64,000 nucleotides of DNA. Origin: Nocardioides flavus (ex Wang et al. 2016). GTDB lineage: Bacteria; Actinomycetota; Actinomycetes; Propionibacteriales; Nocardioidaceae. The notes under the pieces are model-generated. The model saw only the letters and a program-made list of their open reading frames with translations, did not search any database and was not told where the DNA came from. Position numbers and translations under genes: made by a program. This document shows positions 1-8,837 of this stretch, in pieces; positions within the stretch are counted from its first letter, which is position 1, and every line of letters starts with the position of its first letter. The stretch lies in NCBI RefSeq assembly GCF_014653115.1, contig NZ_BNAD01000001.1, forward strand, positions 744,001 to 808,000, read 5' to 3'.

Positions 1-2
1 TG

Positions 3-1511
3 CCCGACTGGATCGCCGACGAGGTCGGCTACCAGGTCTTCCCCGACCGCTTCGGCCGCACCCAGACCGGCGCCGCCGTTCCGGACTGGGCCATCCCCTG
101 CGAGTGGGACCAGCCCGTGGTGCACAAGGGGCCCGACGTGCCGTTCCAGTGGTACGGCGGGACGCTCGACGGGGTCGCCGAGCACCTCGACCACCTCGAC
201 CTGCTGGGCGCGACCCTGCTCTACCTGACGCCCGTGTTCGAGGCGTGGTCCACGCACCGCTACGACGCCGTCTCCTTCGACCGGGTCGACCCGCTGCTCG
301 GTGGCGACGAGGCGCTGGAGCGGCTCGCGCAGGCCGTCCACGACCGCGGGCTGCGGCTGGTCGGCGACCTCACCACCAACCACACCGGCGAGCACCACGA
401 CTGGTTCGTGCGCGCGCTGGAGGACCCCTCCTCGCCCGAGCGCGCCTTCTACCGGTTCTCCGACGAGTACCCCCACGGCTACGCGGCCTGGCTCGACATC
501 CCCAGCCTGCCCAAGCTCGACCACACGTCGGCCGAGATGGCGCGCCGGCTCTACGCCGGCCCCGACTCCGTCGTCGCGCACTGGCTGCGCCGGGGCCTGG
601 ACGGGTGGCGCGTCGACGTCGCCAACATGACCGGCCGGTTCGGGGGCGACGACCTCGCCCACCACGTCGCGCAGGAGATCCGGCACACCATCGACGAGGT
701 CTCCCCGGATGCATGGCTGCTCGCCGAGCACGGGCACGACGCGACCGCGGACCTCACCGGACCCGGCTGGCACGGGACGATGGACTACGCCGGGTTCACC
801 CGGCCGGTGTGGTGCTGGCTCAACGGCGGAGCCCCCGGCGGCGCGGGCCTGCCCCACGGCCTGGACTACCTCGGGCTCCCGGTCGACATCCCGGTCCTCC
901 CGGCGTCCGCGGCGGTCGCCACGATGCGCGAGGTCCACGGGTCGATCCCGTGGACGGCGTGGCAGGGCTCCACGATGCACCTCGACTCCCACGACACCCC
1001 GCGGTTCCGTACGGTCACCGGCGGCGGCACCGACGGCGGCGTCGACCTGGTCGGGCGCGGCCGCGACCTGCACCTCGTCGGGCTCGGCCTCCAGATGACG
1101 ATGCCCGGAGTGCCCGTGGTCTTCATGGGCGACGAGCTCGGCCTCACCGCGGTCGACGGCGAGCACGCCCGCACGCCCTACCCGTGGGAGCACCGCGACA
1201 CCTGGGACGAGGCGACCCTCGAGGCCTACCGCAGCTGGATCGCGCTGCGCCGCCAGCACGTCGCGCTGCGTCGTGGCGGCCTGCGGTGGCTGCACGCCGG
1301 GGAGGACTCGATGACCTTCCTGCGCGAGCATCCCGACCAGACGCTGCTCGTCCACGCCGTACGCCGGCCGTGCGCCGCGGTCGACCTCCCGGTGCACGCG
1401 CTGGGGCCGGACGCCGGCCTCACCCCGCTCACCGGTGCGGCGGCCGGGGTTGCTGGCGGCACCCTCACGCTCCCCGGTGAGCCGGGGGTGTCAGTGCACG
1501 AGGTGCGGTGA
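3..1511 (+). CDS. GH13 alpha-amylase family glycoside hydrolase (5' partial)
   Basis: The gene enters from outside the window; the first visible residues (PDWIADEVGYQVFPDRFGR) are the typical start of a GH13 barrel. Conserved GH13 regions follow in order: DLTTNH (about residue 125 of the fragment), GWRVDVAN with the probable nucleophile Asp near 205, LLAEHGHD with the probable acid/base Glu near 242, and LDSHDTPR with the transition-state His-Asp near 330. A short C-terminal beta domain ends in a TGA that overlaps the next gene's GTG. The family hydrolyses or transfers alpha-1,4/1,6-glucans; the sequence resembles the neopullulanase/cyclomaltodextrinase side of GH13 more than secreted amylases, so a cytosolic maltooligosaccharide enzyme is likely. 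Exact substrate is not decidable from here. Confidence 0.9.
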   Translation, partial: PDWIADEVGYQVFPDRFGRTQTGAAVPDWAIPCEWDQPVVHKGPDVPFQWYGGTLDGVAEHLDHLDLLGATLLYLTPVFEAWSTHRYDAVSFDRVDPLLGGDEALERLAQAVHDRGLRLVGDLTTNHTGEHHDWFVRALEDPSSPERAFYRFSDEYPHGYAAWLDIPSLPKLDHTSAEMARRLYAGPDSVVAHWLRRGLDGWRVDVANMTGRFGGDDLAHHVAQEIRHTIDEVSPDAWLLAEHGHDATADLTGPGWHGTMDYAGFTRPVWCWLNGGAPGGAGLPHGLDYLGLPVDIPVLPASAAVATMREVHGSIPWTAWQGSTMHLDSHDTPRFRTVTGGGTDGGVDLVGRGRDLHLVGLGLQMTMPGVPVVFMGDELGLTAVDGEHARTPYPWEHRDTWDEATLEAYRSWIALRRQHVALRRGGLRWLHAGEDSMTFLREHPDQTLLVHAVRRPCAAVDLPVHALGPDAGLTPLTGAAAGVAGGTLTLPGEPGVSVHEVR

Positions 1512-2386
1512 CCACCCCGAGCAGCCTGGAGCCGCTCGACCTGCTGCGCGGCGCCGGGTACCGCGTCACCCACGAGGTGGGGCGCGGGATGGAGGGCGTG
1601 GTGGCCGCGCTCGACGGCGACCGCGTGGTGAAGGTGTGGGACCGCCGGTCCCGCGCGGAGGTCGACCGGCTGCGGGCGTTCTACGACGCGGTCCACGAAG
1701 GCCTGCAGGAGGCGGGCGCAGGGCTTCTCGTCCCGCGCATCCTCGACGTCGACGAGGTCGACGGCCTGGTGGTCACCGTGCATCCGCTGGTCCCCGGTCG
1801 TGCCGACCCGGCCGCCGGGCCGGAGCCGGTGGTCGAGGTGCTCGCCCGGTTGTCCGAGGTCGAGCCCCGCCCCGACATGGCGACGCTGCCGGTCCCGGAC
1901 GGCGAGCAGCCGTTCGACCCGGCCGTGCCGTTCGGCGTCTCGATGGGCGACCTGGTGCGGCGGCGGGCGGTGCTGCTCGGCGGCCTGCTCGCGCCCGGCG
2001 TGGCCGACGCGCTGGCCGGCGCGCTGCGGGCGGTGCCGCCCGTGCCACCGCGGCTCGTGCACGGCGACCTGGGGCCGGTGCACGTGCTGCTGGACGGTGG
2101 CCGGCCGGTGGGCCTGCTCGACTTCGGCTACGTCTCCACGCTCGGCGACCCTGCCTTCGACGCGGCGGTGGCCGCCTGCCTCCAGGACATGTTCGGACCC
2201 GGCGCAGCTGCGGCGACCGCGGCCCTCGACGACCTCGCCGTACGGCGCCTCGGCCACGACCCCGCGGTGCTGGTGCTCTACCGCGCGGCGTACGGCCTGG
2301 TCACCGCGAGCTGCCTGGCCGGGCACCCGGGCCGGCACCTGGACTGGTGCCTGGCGCTGGTGACGACCTGGGCGGGTGCCGTCTAG
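1508..2386 (+). CDS. Aminoglycoside phosphotransferase (APH)-fold kinase
   Basis: A 292-residue protein starting at a GTG that overlaps the upstream GH13 stop (GTGA), so the two are translationally coupled. The kinase catalytic loop HGDLGPVHVL (about residue 187) and the metal-binding DFG (about 206) mark the APH/choline kinase fold. An N-terminal strand region (GYRVTHEVGRGMEGVV) fits the nucleotide-binding lobe. The fold phosphorylates small molecules on hydroxyl groups; members act on antibiotics, choline, homoserine, fructosamine or maltose. Because it is coupled to a glucan hydrolase, a sugar substrate is a reasonable guess, but this is inference only. The stop codon sits in a CTAG palindrome shared with the stop of the convergent next gene. 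Confidence 0.8.
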   Translation: MTTPSSLEPLDLLRGAGYRVTHEVGRGMEGVVAALDGDRVVKVWDRRSRAEVDRLRAFYDAVHEGLQEAGAGLLVPRILDVDEVDGLVVTVHPLVPGRADPAAGPEPVVEVLARLSEVEPRPDMATLPVPDGEQPFDPAVPFGVSMGDLVRRRAVLLGGLLAPGVADALAGALRAVPPVPPRLVHGDLGPVHVLLDGGRPVGLLDFGYVSTLGDPAFDAAVAACLQDMFGPGAAAATAALDDLAVRRLGHDPAVLVLYRAAYGLVTASCLAGHPGRHLDWCLALVTTWAGAV

Positions 2387-3114
2387 AGGTAGACGCCGGC
2401 GAACATGCCGATGAGGTAGGTGACGCCCATCGCGAGCAGGCCGCCGCCGATGTTGCGCACGACGGCGGGCAGCCGCGGGCTCAGTCCGATCTTGGCGCTG
2501 ACGAACCCGGTGAGCGCGAGGGCGGCGACGACGCTCAGGACGGTGACGAGCACCCGCACGGCGTCGGGCACGAACGCCACTACCAGCAGGGGCAGCAGCG
2601 CGCCGACCGTGAAGGCGACCATCGAGGCCCACGCGGCGTGCCACGGGTTGGTCAGGTTGTCCGGGTCGATGCCGAACTCGATGTCGGCGTGGGCGCGCAG
2701 GGCGTCGTGCTCGGTGAGCTCGCGCGCGACCTGCGCGGCCGTCTCCTGCGAGAGGCCCTTGTCGACGTACATCTTCGCGAGCTCGCGCTCCTCGGTCTGC
2801 GGCATCTGCAGCAGCTCCTTGGCCTCGAGGTCGAGGATCGACTTCTCGGAGTCGCGCTGGGTGCTGACCGAGACGTACTCGCCCGTGCCCATGCTGAGGG
2901 CGCCGGCGGTGAGGGCGGCGATGCCGGCGATGATGATCGTGCCGCTGTCGTCGGTGGCGCCGGCGACGCCCATCACGACACCGGCGGTCGACACGATGCC
3001 GTCGTTGGCGCCGAGGACGGCGGCGCGCAGCCAGTTCAGCCGCGTGCCGACGTGGTCGCCCAGGTCGTCGTGGAAGTGCTGCGGATCCTCGTCGGTCCCG
3101 ATCTCGGTGCTCAC
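2383..3114 (-). CDS. VIT1/CCC1 family divalent metal transporter
   Basis: A 243-residue membrane protein. The N-terminal GANDGIVSTAGVVMGVAGA segment (about residues 36-54) is the hallmark of the VIT1/CCC1 family of Fe2+/Mn2+ transporters. A charged middle region rich in Glu (YVSVSTQRDSEK ... LEAKELLQMPQTEERELAKMY, residues about 82-120) corresponds to the metal-binding cytoplasmic insert between helices 2 and 3. Three further hydrophobic helices follow. Members export ferrous iron or manganese or load them into compartments; in bacteria detoxification is the usual proposal. It begins at a GTG and is convergent with the APH kinase, sharing the CTAG in which both stops lie. No iron-box operator was recognised upstream. 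Confidence 0.88.
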   Translation of the reverse strand: MSTEIGTDEDPQHFHDDLGDHVGTRLNWLRAAVLGANDGIVSTAGVVMGVAGATDDSGTIIIAGIAALTAGALSMGTGEYVSVSTQRDSEKSILDLEAKELLQMPQTEERELAKMYVDKGLSQETAAQVARELTEHDALRAHADIEFGIDPDNLTNPWHAAWASMVAFTVGALLPLLVVAFVPDAVRVLVTVLSVVAALALTGFVSAKIGLSPRLPAVVRNIGGGLLAMGVTYLIGMFAGVYL

Positions 3115-3179
3115 CGTTCAATCGTCGCGGGCCCTCCGGCACCACGCAACGAAGGTGAGGCTGGGCTCAGCCGCCTCGA

Positions 3180-3307
3180 GGGTGGCGGCACATTGCTGGT
3201 CGGGGGTGTCTGGGGTGCGATCTGCCGCCACCCCGAGCGGGGCCGGCGTGTTGGTGGCGGCACATTGCCGATCGTGAGGCGCCCGGGGTGCGATCTGCCG
3301 CCACCCC
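3180..3307. repeat. Tandem pair of inverted-arm intergenic repeats (GGTGGCGGCA family)
   Basis: Two copies, at 3180-3233 and 3253-3305. Each opens with GGTGGCGGCACATTGC and closes with GGGGTGCGATCTGCCGCCACC, so the outer 10-11 bp arms are perfect inverted complements around a core of about 32 bp. The first ~16 and last ~22 bases are conserved between copies while the middle diverges, which suggests selection on the arms or recent duplication. They lie between the start of the VIT transporter gene and the end of the 2'-5' RNA ligase-like gene. Confidence 0.8.
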
Positions 3308-3333
3308 GGGCGCGGCTGGCACGGTCAACGCCG

Positions 3334-3900
3334 TCAGCCGCCCAGTGCGTACGTCCCCACGACCTCGTGACGCGGACGTCGGCGCGGTCCCTCGCCGAGG
3401 TGGGAGGCGACCAGGGTGATCTCCTCGGCGGTCCACGCCGGACCGTCGTACGCCTCGAGGAGGCGCACCCAGGAGGTGACGTTCTCGGGGCGGCCCAGCC
3501 GGCCCAGCGTCAGGTGGGGGCGGAAGCGCTGCCCGTCGACGCGCGCGCCGGCGCGCGACATCGCCGCCCGGCACCCGGCGGCGAGCAGGTCGAGCCCGGC
3601 CGCCGCGGCCTCGTCCAGGTCCAGGCGGGCGTAGAGGACGCGGGCCCGGTCGGCGTGCGGGAAGGCGCCACCGCCGGCGACCCGCAGCCCCACCGCCGGG
3701 CGGCGGTGGGCGAGCCTGGTCAGCCGCTCGTCGAGGTCGTCCAGGCTGCGCTCCGGCACGTCGGCGGAGAACGCCAGCGTCAGGTGCCACTGCTCGGGGT
3801 CGGACCAGCGGAAGGCCGCGGCCTCGCGGCGTACGTCCAGGAAGGCGTCGAGGTGGGCGACCACCTCAGCCGGCGGGACGATGGCGACGAACGCCCTCAT
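3334..3900 (-). CDS. 2'-5' RNA ligase / cyclic phosphodiesterase family protein (ThpR-like)
   Basis: A 188-residue 2H phosphoesterase-fold protein. Both signature HxTx motifs are present: HLTL at residues 39-42 and HLTL at 129-132. Bacterial members of this family open or form RNA 2',3'-cyclic phosphates and related 2'-5' linkages in vitro; the physiological role is generally unclear. The ATG overlaps the TGA of the acyl-CoA dehydrogenase by one base (TGATG), so translation is coupled and the pair forms an operon. The start was chosen for this coupling and because the family begins directly with a MRAFVAIVPP-type strand. The reading frame stays open upstream, but that part is out-of-frame dehydrogenase sequence. 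Confidence 0.88.
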   Translation of the reverse strand: MRAFVAIVPPAEVVAHLDAFLDVRREAAAFRWSDPEQWHLTLAFSADVPERSLDDLDERLTRLAHRRPAVGLRVAGGGAFPHADRARVLYARLDLDEAAAAGLDLLAAGCRAAMSRAGARVDGQRFRPHLTLGRLGRPENVTSWVRLLEAYDGPAWTAEEITLVASHLGEGPRRRPRHEVVGTYALGG

Positions 3901-5045
3901 CACAGCCCCAGGTCGCGCCCGATCAGCATCTTCATGATCTCGTTGGAGCCGGCCCAGATCTTCGTGACCCGGGCGTCGCGCCAGGCGCGGGCCACGCGGT
4001 ACTCGTTCATGTAGCCGTAGCCGCCGTGCACCTGCACGCAGTGGTCGAGGACGTCGTTCTGGACCTGCGAGGTCCACCACTTGGCCTTGGCCGCGTCGAC
4101 CGGGGTCAGCTCCTGCTTGGTGTGCGCGACCACGCACTGGTCGACGAACGCCTGCGTCACGTCCACGCGCGTGACCAGGTCGGCGAGGAGGAACTGCGTG
4201 TTCTGGAAGGAGCCGATCGGCTGGCCGAACGCCTGGCGGTCCTTGGCGTACTGGACCGTCTCCTCCAGGATCTGCTTGGCGTGCGCCAGGTTGGTGATGG
4301 CGGAGCCGAGGCGCTCCTGCGGCAGGAACTGCATCATCGAGATGAAGCCGGTGTCGAGCGGGCCCACGAGGTCGGCGCCCGAGACGCGCACGTCCTCGAA
4401 GGCGAGCTCGGCGGTGTCGGACTCGTCCTGGCCGACCTTGTCGAGGACGCGACCGACGCTGAAGCCGTCGAGCGTGGTGTCGACGGCGAAGAGCGAGATC
4501 CCCTTGGCCTTCTTCTCCGGGCTCGTGCGGGCGGCGACCAGGACGATGTCGGCCGAGCCGCCGTTGGTGATGAAGGTCTTGGACCCGTTGATGACCCAGT
4601 CGTCGCCGTCACGGACGGCGGTGGTCTTGAGGTTGGCGAGGTCGGAGCCGCCGCCGGGTTCGGTCATGCCGATGGCGGTGACGATCTCGCCGCTCGCGCA
4701 CCCGGGGAGCCAGCGCTTCTTCTGCTCGTCGTCGGTGAGGTGCACCAGGTAGGGCACGGTGATGTCGGCGTGGATGCCGACGCAGCTGGGCAGGGTCATG
4801 TTGACCTTGGCGAGCTCCTCGGTCAGCACGGCGTTGAAGCGGTAGTCGCCGGCTTCGGAGCCGCCGAACTCCTCGGGGATCTCCAGCCCGAGGAAGCCCT
4901 GCGCGCCGGCCGCGGTCCAGAAGGCGCGGTCGAGGCCGTGGTTGTCGGCGTACGACTCGAGGTGCGGGGTGACCTCGCGGTCCAGGAACTGCTTGACGGA
5001 GGCACGGAAGGCCTCGTGGTCCTCGTCGTAGATCTCACGCTTCAT
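3900..5045 (-). CDS. Acyl-CoA dehydrogenase
   Basis: A 381-residue FAD-dependent acyl-CoA dehydrogenase, full length for the family, catalysing alpha,beta-dehydrogenation of an acyl-CoA and passing electrons to ETF. Visible signatures are the FAD/substrate segment AIGMTEPGGGSDLAN (about 130-144), INGSKTFITNG (about 157-167), the CVQVHGGYGYMNEY region near 340, and the C-terminal IWAGSNEI containing the probable catalytic base Glu369. Chain-length specificity cannot be read. The ATG lies 6 nt downstream of a TAACAT box (5052-5057, minus strand), consistent with a leaderless transcript. It is the first gene of a two-gene operon with the 2'-5' RNA ligase-like gene. Confidence 0.93.
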   Translation of the reverse strand: MKREIYDEDHEAFRASVKQFLDREVTPHLESYADNHGLDRAFWTAAGAQGFLGLEIPEEFGGSEAGDYRFNAVLTEELAKVNMTLPSCVGIHADITVPYLVHLTDDEQKKRWLPGCASGEIVTAIGMTEPGGGSDLANLKTTAVRDGDDWVINGSKTFITNGGSADIVLVAARTSPEKKAKGISLFAVDTTLDGFSVGRVLDKVGQDESDTAELAFEDVRVSGADLVGPLDTGFISMMQFLPQERLGSAITNLAHAKQILEETVQYAKDRQAFGQPIGSFQNTQFLLADLVTRVDVTQAFVDQCVVAHTKQELTPVDAAKAKWWTSQVQNDVLDHCVQVHGGYGYMNEYRVARAWRDARVTKIWAGSNEIMKMLIGRDLGL

Positions 5046-5158
5046 GCCGCTATGTTACCCGCGGGTCACCAACGGCGCCATGATGGTCAAGTAGGCCCGG
5101 GCGCGTCGATTTGGGCGTACCGTCATCGTCGGGCTCGGTCGAGGGGACGGGGACGCAG

Positions 5159-6928
5159 GTGAGCGACGACGGGGCGTGGGCACGTCCACGAGGGCAGGCG
5201 TGGGGCAACCAGTCCCAGCGCGCGGTCCTGCACGCCGTCGCCGAGGACGTCGCGACGCGCACCCACTACAAGGTCGTGGCCGTCGAGGCCCTGCGCTCGG
5301 ACGGCTACCTCGAGTTCGTCGCGATCGTCGGCGACGACGGCGCGCGCGACAAGATGCTGGGACAGGCCTCGCCGCTGGAGCTCGACCACATCCTGTCGCT
5401 GGGCCAGGAGATGGACGGCTGGCGCCACATCCCGAGCGAGCGGCTCGACGACGAGACCCGGGCGTGGCTCGACGAGTACGGCCACAAGCCCGACGTCCCC
5501 GCGTCAGGCCTGCCCAACGGGTGGGACCCCGACGACCAGCTGGTGCGCCTGCTCGAGAACGAGGACGGCGAGCTGCGCGGGATCCTCTACCTCGACGAGC
5601 CGTTGTCCGGCCTGCGCCCGACGCCCGAGGTGGTGGCGGCGATCAACGCCGAGGCCGGCGTGCTGTTCGACGCGATCGTCAGCATCGTCGAGCGCGAGCT
5701 CTACGGCGAGCAGGTCCGCATGGTCACCCGGGCCCGCCGCGCGATCGAGGGCGTACGCCCCGGCCTGGGTGTCGACGACCTCATGACGGAGCTGTCGGGT
5801 GCCCTCCGCGAGGCGCTCGACCTGGCCAGCGTCGACGTGGTGGCAGCCGGCTCGTTCGTCGCGGACCTGGAGGACGACCAGGTCAGCATGGCCGACGTCA
5901 TGCGCCGGCAGTGGGAGCGGCGCGGGCACGTCGTGGTCGAGCGCGACCGGACGTGGAGCATGCAGGAGAACTCGATCGAGACCCCGCCGTCACTGACCCG
6001 GCTGCTCGACACCCACGGCCTGGGCTCGGGGCTCCTCGTGCCGATCGGCGCGGGCGACGAGTACCTCGGGACCCTCGCGATGGGACGCGCCCTCGACGCG
6101 CCCCGCTGGATCGCCTCGGAGATCAACGCCGCCACGATCGTGGCCGCCGACGTCGCGCGGCTGGTGCTCGAGGCGCGCCTCGTCGAGCGCGAGCGCGCGC
6201 TCAACGCAGAGCTGCGCAGCGTCAGCGACTACCGCCACGACATGGTGCTCACCCTGGCCCACGAGCTGCGCAACCCTGTGAGCGTGCTCTTCACGCACCT
6301 CGAGCTGCTCGACGAGGAGCTGCCGCCCGAGGAGGTGCGCGAGTCGCTCGACGCGCTCGGCCGCGCCGCCCGCCGCATCGAGGACATGGTGGCCGACCTG
6401 ATGACGCTCGCCTCCGTCAGCGATCCCGAGCGCGGCGCCGCCATGGTCGAGGTCGACCTGTCGTCGCTGGTGTGCGAGACCAGCGAGTTCCTGACCTCGA
6501 CGGCCTCGCTGGCCGGGATCGAGCTGCAGGTGGAGGTGGCCGACGGCCTCGTGCTGACCGGGGACCACGTCGGCCTGGAGCGGATGGTCACCAACCTGCT
6601 GTCCAACGCCGTCAAGTACACCGCGGCGGGCGGCCGGGTGAGCGTCACCGCGCAACCTGCGGCCCGCCGAGCGGTCGACGGGATCCGGATCACCTGCACC
6701 GACAACGGCATCGGCATCCGCGCCGACGAGGTGGACAAGGTCTTCGCCCCCTTCTTCCGCTCCAGCAGCCCGGAGGCGCGCCGGCGTCCGGGCACCGGCC
6801 TCGGCCTGGCGATCATCGAGCGGGTGGTGACCGGTCACCACGGCACGGTGCGGCTGGACTCCGAGGTCGGCGTGGGGAGCACCTTCGACGTGTGGCTCCC
6901 GCTCGCTCCACCCGACGAGGTGGAGTGA
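5159..6928 (+). CDS. GAF-type sensor histidine kinase (first of a tandem pair)
   Basis: About 589 residues. The GTG at 5159 was chosen because a GGGGACGGGG ribosome site precedes it; an earlier TTG has none. The N-terminal ~150 residues form a domain shared with the next gene (LEFVAIVGDD core), followed by a GAF-like region (SGLLVPIGAGDEYLGTLAMG near 300). A HisKA domain has the phosphoacceptor His368 in LAHELRNP, and the ATPase domain shows the N box NLLSNAVKYT, the G1 box DNGIGI and the G2 box GTGLGL. No transmembrane helix is evident, so the sensor is probably cytoplasmic. No response regulator gene is adjacent, making it an orphan kinase. The signal sensed is unknown. Confidence 0.9.
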   Translation: MSDDGAWARPRGQAWGNQSQRAVLHAVAEDVATRTHYKVVAVEALRSDGYLEFVAIVGDDGARDKMLGQASPLELDHILSLGQEMDGWRHIPSERLDDETRAWLDEYGHKPDVPASGLPNGWDPDDQLVRLLENEDGELRGILYLDEPLSGLRPTPEVVAAINAEAGVLFDAIVSIVERELYGEQVRMVTRARRAIEGVRPGLGVDDLMTELSGALREALDLASVDVVAAGSFVADLEDDQVSMADVMRRQWERRGHVVVERDRTWSMQENSIETPPSLTRLLDTHGLGSGLLVPIGAGDEYLGTLAMGRALDAPRWIASEINAATIVAADVARLVLEARLVERERALNAELRSVSDYRHDMVLTLAHELRNPVSVLFTHLELLDEELPPEEVRESLDALGRAARRIEDMVADLMTLASVSDPERGAAMVEVDLSSLVCETSEFLTSTASLAGIELQVEVADGLVLTGDHVGLERMVTNLLSNAVKYTAAGGRVSVTAQPAARRAVDGIRITCTDNGIGIRADEVDKVFAPFFRSSSPEARRRPGTGLGLAIIERVVTGHHGTVRLDSEVGVGSTFDVWLPLAPPDEVE

Positions 6929-7043
6929 GGCCGCTGCTGGGCAACAGTTCGTCCACACCGCGCACGACAACCCGCCGAATCCGCTCCACGGCCTTGAGCC
7001 CCCGCCTACGATCCCAGTGGCGGGTGGGGAGGGCGAGTGCGCC

Positions 7044-8831
7044 ATGGACGAGGGGCAGACCGGGGAGCGCAGGACGCGCGACCTCAGCTGGGGTGATGCA
7101 CGCGCCCGCGCGCTGATGCACGCCCTCGCCCGCGACGCCGCCACCCGCGCCGGGTTCCGGGTCTGCGCCATCGAGGTCGTACGTCCCAAGGGCCTGCTGG
7201 AGTTCGTCGCAATCTACGGTGACGCGACGAGCGCCGAGGAGCGTCTCGGCACCGCGTCGCGGCTGGCCGACATGCAGATGGTCTTCGCCGCCGGCGAGCC
7301 GTTCGGGTTGTTCATCTGGGTCCCGGAGGAGAACTTCTCCGAGGAGCTGCGCGACCAGATGGAGGGCGTGATCGTCGTCCCCGACATCCCGGTCACCGGC
7401 GAGGACGGCGACTGGCACCCCATGGACATGCTCGTGGCCAGGATCCTCGACGAGCGCGGCGACCTCCGCGCCCTGCTCTACCTCGACGTGCCGGTCGACT
7501 CGCGCCGTCCCGACAAGGAGCGGCTGCTCGAGATCTCCGACGAGCTGGCGATGACCCTCAACTCCGTGCTGACCGCGATCGAGCGCGAGGAGTACGCCGA
7601 CCACATGCGCGTCATCCGCGCCACCCGGCGGCTGGCACGCTCCGACCCGGCTCGCCACGACGTCGCCCACCTGCTGCGCGAGGCCCGCTCCACCCTGCTC
7701 GGGGCGCTGTCGGTCGACGAGCTCGAGATCCGCGTGTTCATCGACGACGCCACCGACGGTCCCGACAGCCTCGGCCTCGACGCGGCACCCGAGGTGCGCC
7801 ACGCGCTCGACGAGGCAGCCGCGCGCGCCTGGGACGGGCAGCACGTGCTCGTCATCGAGCCGGAGAACGTCTGGGGCGACGGCGAGCTGGCGGCGTACGC
7901 GCCGTGGTTCACCGACGCGCTCCGCGCGGCCGGCTTCGAGGCGGTCGTCGTGGCGCCGGTCGGCGTCGACGACGAGGTGCTCGGCATGCTGATGTGCGCG
8001 CGGCGCACCGGGTCACGCCGCTGGACCGACGGCGAGGGGGTCGCGGCGCTCGAGCTCGGCCACGACCTCGGCCGGGCGATCGCCAACGCTCACGCCACCC
8101 AGCGCGAGCGGCGACTGCTCGGGGAGCTGCGCGAGCTCGAGGAGGCGCGGCACCGCTTCCTGCGCGAGCTGACCCACGAGATCAACAACCCGATGACCGT
8201 GATCGCCGCCAACGCCGAGTTCCTCGCGGCGAGCGAGTTCATCGACGAGCGCGACCTCAAACGTGCCCAGGCCATCCTGCGCGGCACCGAGCGCCTCGGC
8301 GACCTGCTCCAGGGCCTCGCGATGCTCTCGCGCGTCAGCGACCCGCAGCACCCGCCGTCGATGCAGCACACCGACCTCGTCCCGATCGTGGAGGAGACCC
8401 TCTCGGCGATGACGGCCGTCGCCGAGCGCGTCGGCGTCACGCTGCACCTGGTCGGCGACCTCGACGAGGCCGTGGTCCTCGGCGACCCGCGCGAGATCGC
8501 CAGCGCGGTCAGCAACCTCGTCGACAACGCCGTGAAGTACTCCGACCCCGGCGACGAGATCTGGATCGGCATCGAGCGACGGGCCGACGGCGGCCTGAGC
8601 TTCACCTGCCGCGACGAGGGCATCGGGATCTCCCCCTCCGACCAGGCCAACCTCTTCTCGCCGCTCTTCCGCTCCACCAACGAGGAGGCCCTGATGCGCC
8701 CGGGCACCGGGCTCGGCCTCGGCATCGTGCGGGAGATCATGCACCGCCACGGCGGCACGGTGCAGGTGGAGTCCACCCTCGGCCGGGGCACCTGCGTGCG
8801 CCTGCACTTCCGTCCCCTCCACGGGTCCTGA
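7044..8831 (+). CDS. GAF-type sensor histidine kinase (second of a tandem pair)
   Basis: A 595-residue paralogue of the preceding kinase with the same order: N-terminal domain (LEFVAIYGDA core), GAF-like middle, HisKA with His378 in LTHEINNP, and an ATPase with NLVDNAVKYS, DEGIGI and GTGLGLGIV. The ATG at 7044 is preceded by GGGGAGGGCGAG and a TACGAT -10-like box at about 7006, so it can be transcribed from its own promoter about 115 bp after the first kinase. The paralogues differ strongly in the sensory middle region, suggesting different inputs. The H-box Asn-Asn pair versus Arg-Asn in the first copy is a visible difference. No cognate regulator is nearby, and no membrane helix is seen. 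Confidence 0.9.
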   Translation: MDEGQTGERRTRDLSWGDARARALMHALARDAATRAGFRVCAIEVVRPKGLLEFVAIYGDATSAEERLGTASRLADMQMVFAAGEPFGLFIWVPEENFSEELRDQMEGVIVVPDIPVTGEDGDWHPMDMLVARILDERGDLRALLYLDVPVDSRRPDKERLLEISDELAMTLNSVLTAIEREEYADHMRVIRATRRLARSDPARHDVAHLLREARSTLLGALSVDELEIRVFIDDATDGPDSLGLDAAPEVRHALDEAAARAWDGQHVLVIEPENVWGDGELAAYAPWFTDALRAAGFEAVVVAPVGVDDEVLGMLMCARRTGSRRWTDGEGVAALELGHDLGRAIANAHATQRERRLLGELRELEEARHRFLRELTHEINNPMTVIAANAEFLAASEFIDERDLKRAQAILRGTERLGDLLQGLAMLSRVSDPQHPPSMQHTDLVPIVEETLSAMTAVAERVGVTLHLVGDLDEAVVLGDPREIASAVSNLVDNAVKYSDPGDEIWIGIERRADGGLSFTCRDEGIGISPSDQANLFSPLFRSTNEEALMRPGTGLGLGIVREIMHRHGGTVQVESTLGRGTCVRLHFRPLHGS

Positions 8832-8837
8832 GCCCGG

